Origin: an uncultured Chitinophagaceae bacterium
Lineage (GTDB): Bacteria; Bacteroidota; Bacteroidia; Chitinophagales; Chitinophagaceae
Direction of reading: 5' to 3'
Assembly: GCA_903841915.1 (NCBI GenBank)
Contig: CAIMKO010000274.1
Span: 1-13,545, forward strand
DNA length: 13,545 bases
This document shows positions 13,326 through 13,545 of this stretch, piece by piece; the first letter of the stretch is position 1; each line of letters begins with the position of its first letter. The notes below the pieces were generated by a model that worked only from the letters and a program-made list of their open reading frames with translations, had not been told where the DNA came from and searched no databases. A program made the translations under genes and the position numbers.

Positions 13326-13545
13326 ATGAAATCAATTTTATTATCAACTGCATTATTAGTTACTTCTATATTTTTATTTGGAGCTGATTCTCAAATAAAA
13401 AAAGATAAACAAAAACAGAATACTGTTACATTAAAATTCAACAATGTTTTTGGAAGTGAATCATTTGAATTCAAAAAAGAATACACAACCGCTTTCGGCG
13501 AAAAACTCACTTTCAGCACATTGAATTATTTCATCAGCAATATTA
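13326..13545 (+). CDS. MbnP-like copper-binding protein, N-terminal part (cut by window edge)
   Basis: The first 73 residues are visible. A signal peptide (about 1-23, GADSQ) is followed by a Lys/Gln linker and then the start of an MbnP-type domain: VTLKFNNVFGSESFEF (34-49), KKEYTTAFGEKLTFS (50-64) and the hallmark LNYFISNI (66-73). The pattern of a beta strand with FGxE, then Y-T, then GxxLTxxxxxYxISNI, matches MbnP relatives, including those of Bacteroidota. In methanotrophs MbnP is a periplasmic protein of methanobactin operons. Its partner MbnH, a MauG-type di-haem enzyme, oxidises a tryptophan of MbnP to kynurenine, creating a copper site (established knowledge). The tryptophan region lies beyond the edge. 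The ATG is 10 nt after the stop of the His-spaced protein. Family call by motif recall only. Confidence 0.82.
   Translation, partial: MKSILLSTALLVTSIFLFGADSQIKKDKQKQNTVTLKFNNVFGSESFEFKKEYTTAFGEKLTFSTLNYFISNI

Overview
The window looks like chromosome from a Bacteroidota bacterium, most likely family Chitinophagaceae (inference). Start codons mostly lack a Shine-Dalgarno sequence. Several starts follow matches to the Bacteroidota promoter (-33 TTG/TTTG, -7 TAnnTTTG). Many products carry Bacteroidota-style signal peptides ending in Ala-Gln or Ser-Gln, and the protein types fit this phylum. No tRNA, rRNA, CRISPR array, insertion sequence or phage gene was seen.

Left part (1-7546), mostly core metabolism and envelope. 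A minus-strand set runs class I fructose-1,6-bisphosphatase, then a small exported protein with two hydrophobic segments, then an ABC-transporter ATPase cut by the window edge. The gaps are 12 and 2 nt, so these are probably one operon. Divergent from it is a monofunctional aspartate kinase. Its stop codon abuts the stop of a convergent hybrid histidine kinase. Upstream of the kinase, on the same strand, lies a YkuD-fold (YafK-type) peptidoglycan enzyme. Divergent from that is purK of purine synthesis.

Middle part (7547-10865). A 337-nt intergenic stretch holds several hairpins: a terminator-like stem, a GC-rich nested palindrome resembling a dispersed REP-like repeat, an AT-rich terminator, and an inverted repeat over the promoter of the next gene. 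After it come an Omp85/BamA-type beta-barrel without POTRA domains, a small lipoprotein, and a convergent Gfo/Idh/MocA oxidoreductase.

Right part (11136-13545). This is the most interesting region. Five plus-strand genes encode a membrane-anchored protein with a Met/His/Cys patch, an outer-membrane barrel whose predicted mature N-terminus is a CxxCxC motif, a 45-aa single-pass membrane peptide, a periplasmic helical protein with regularly spaced histidines, and the N-terminal part of an MbnP-like copper-binding protein that runs off the edge. Together they suggest an envelope metal-handling (probably copper) locus. MbnP relatives are known to work with a MauG/MbnH-type di-haem peroxidase, which would be expected just beyond the right edge.
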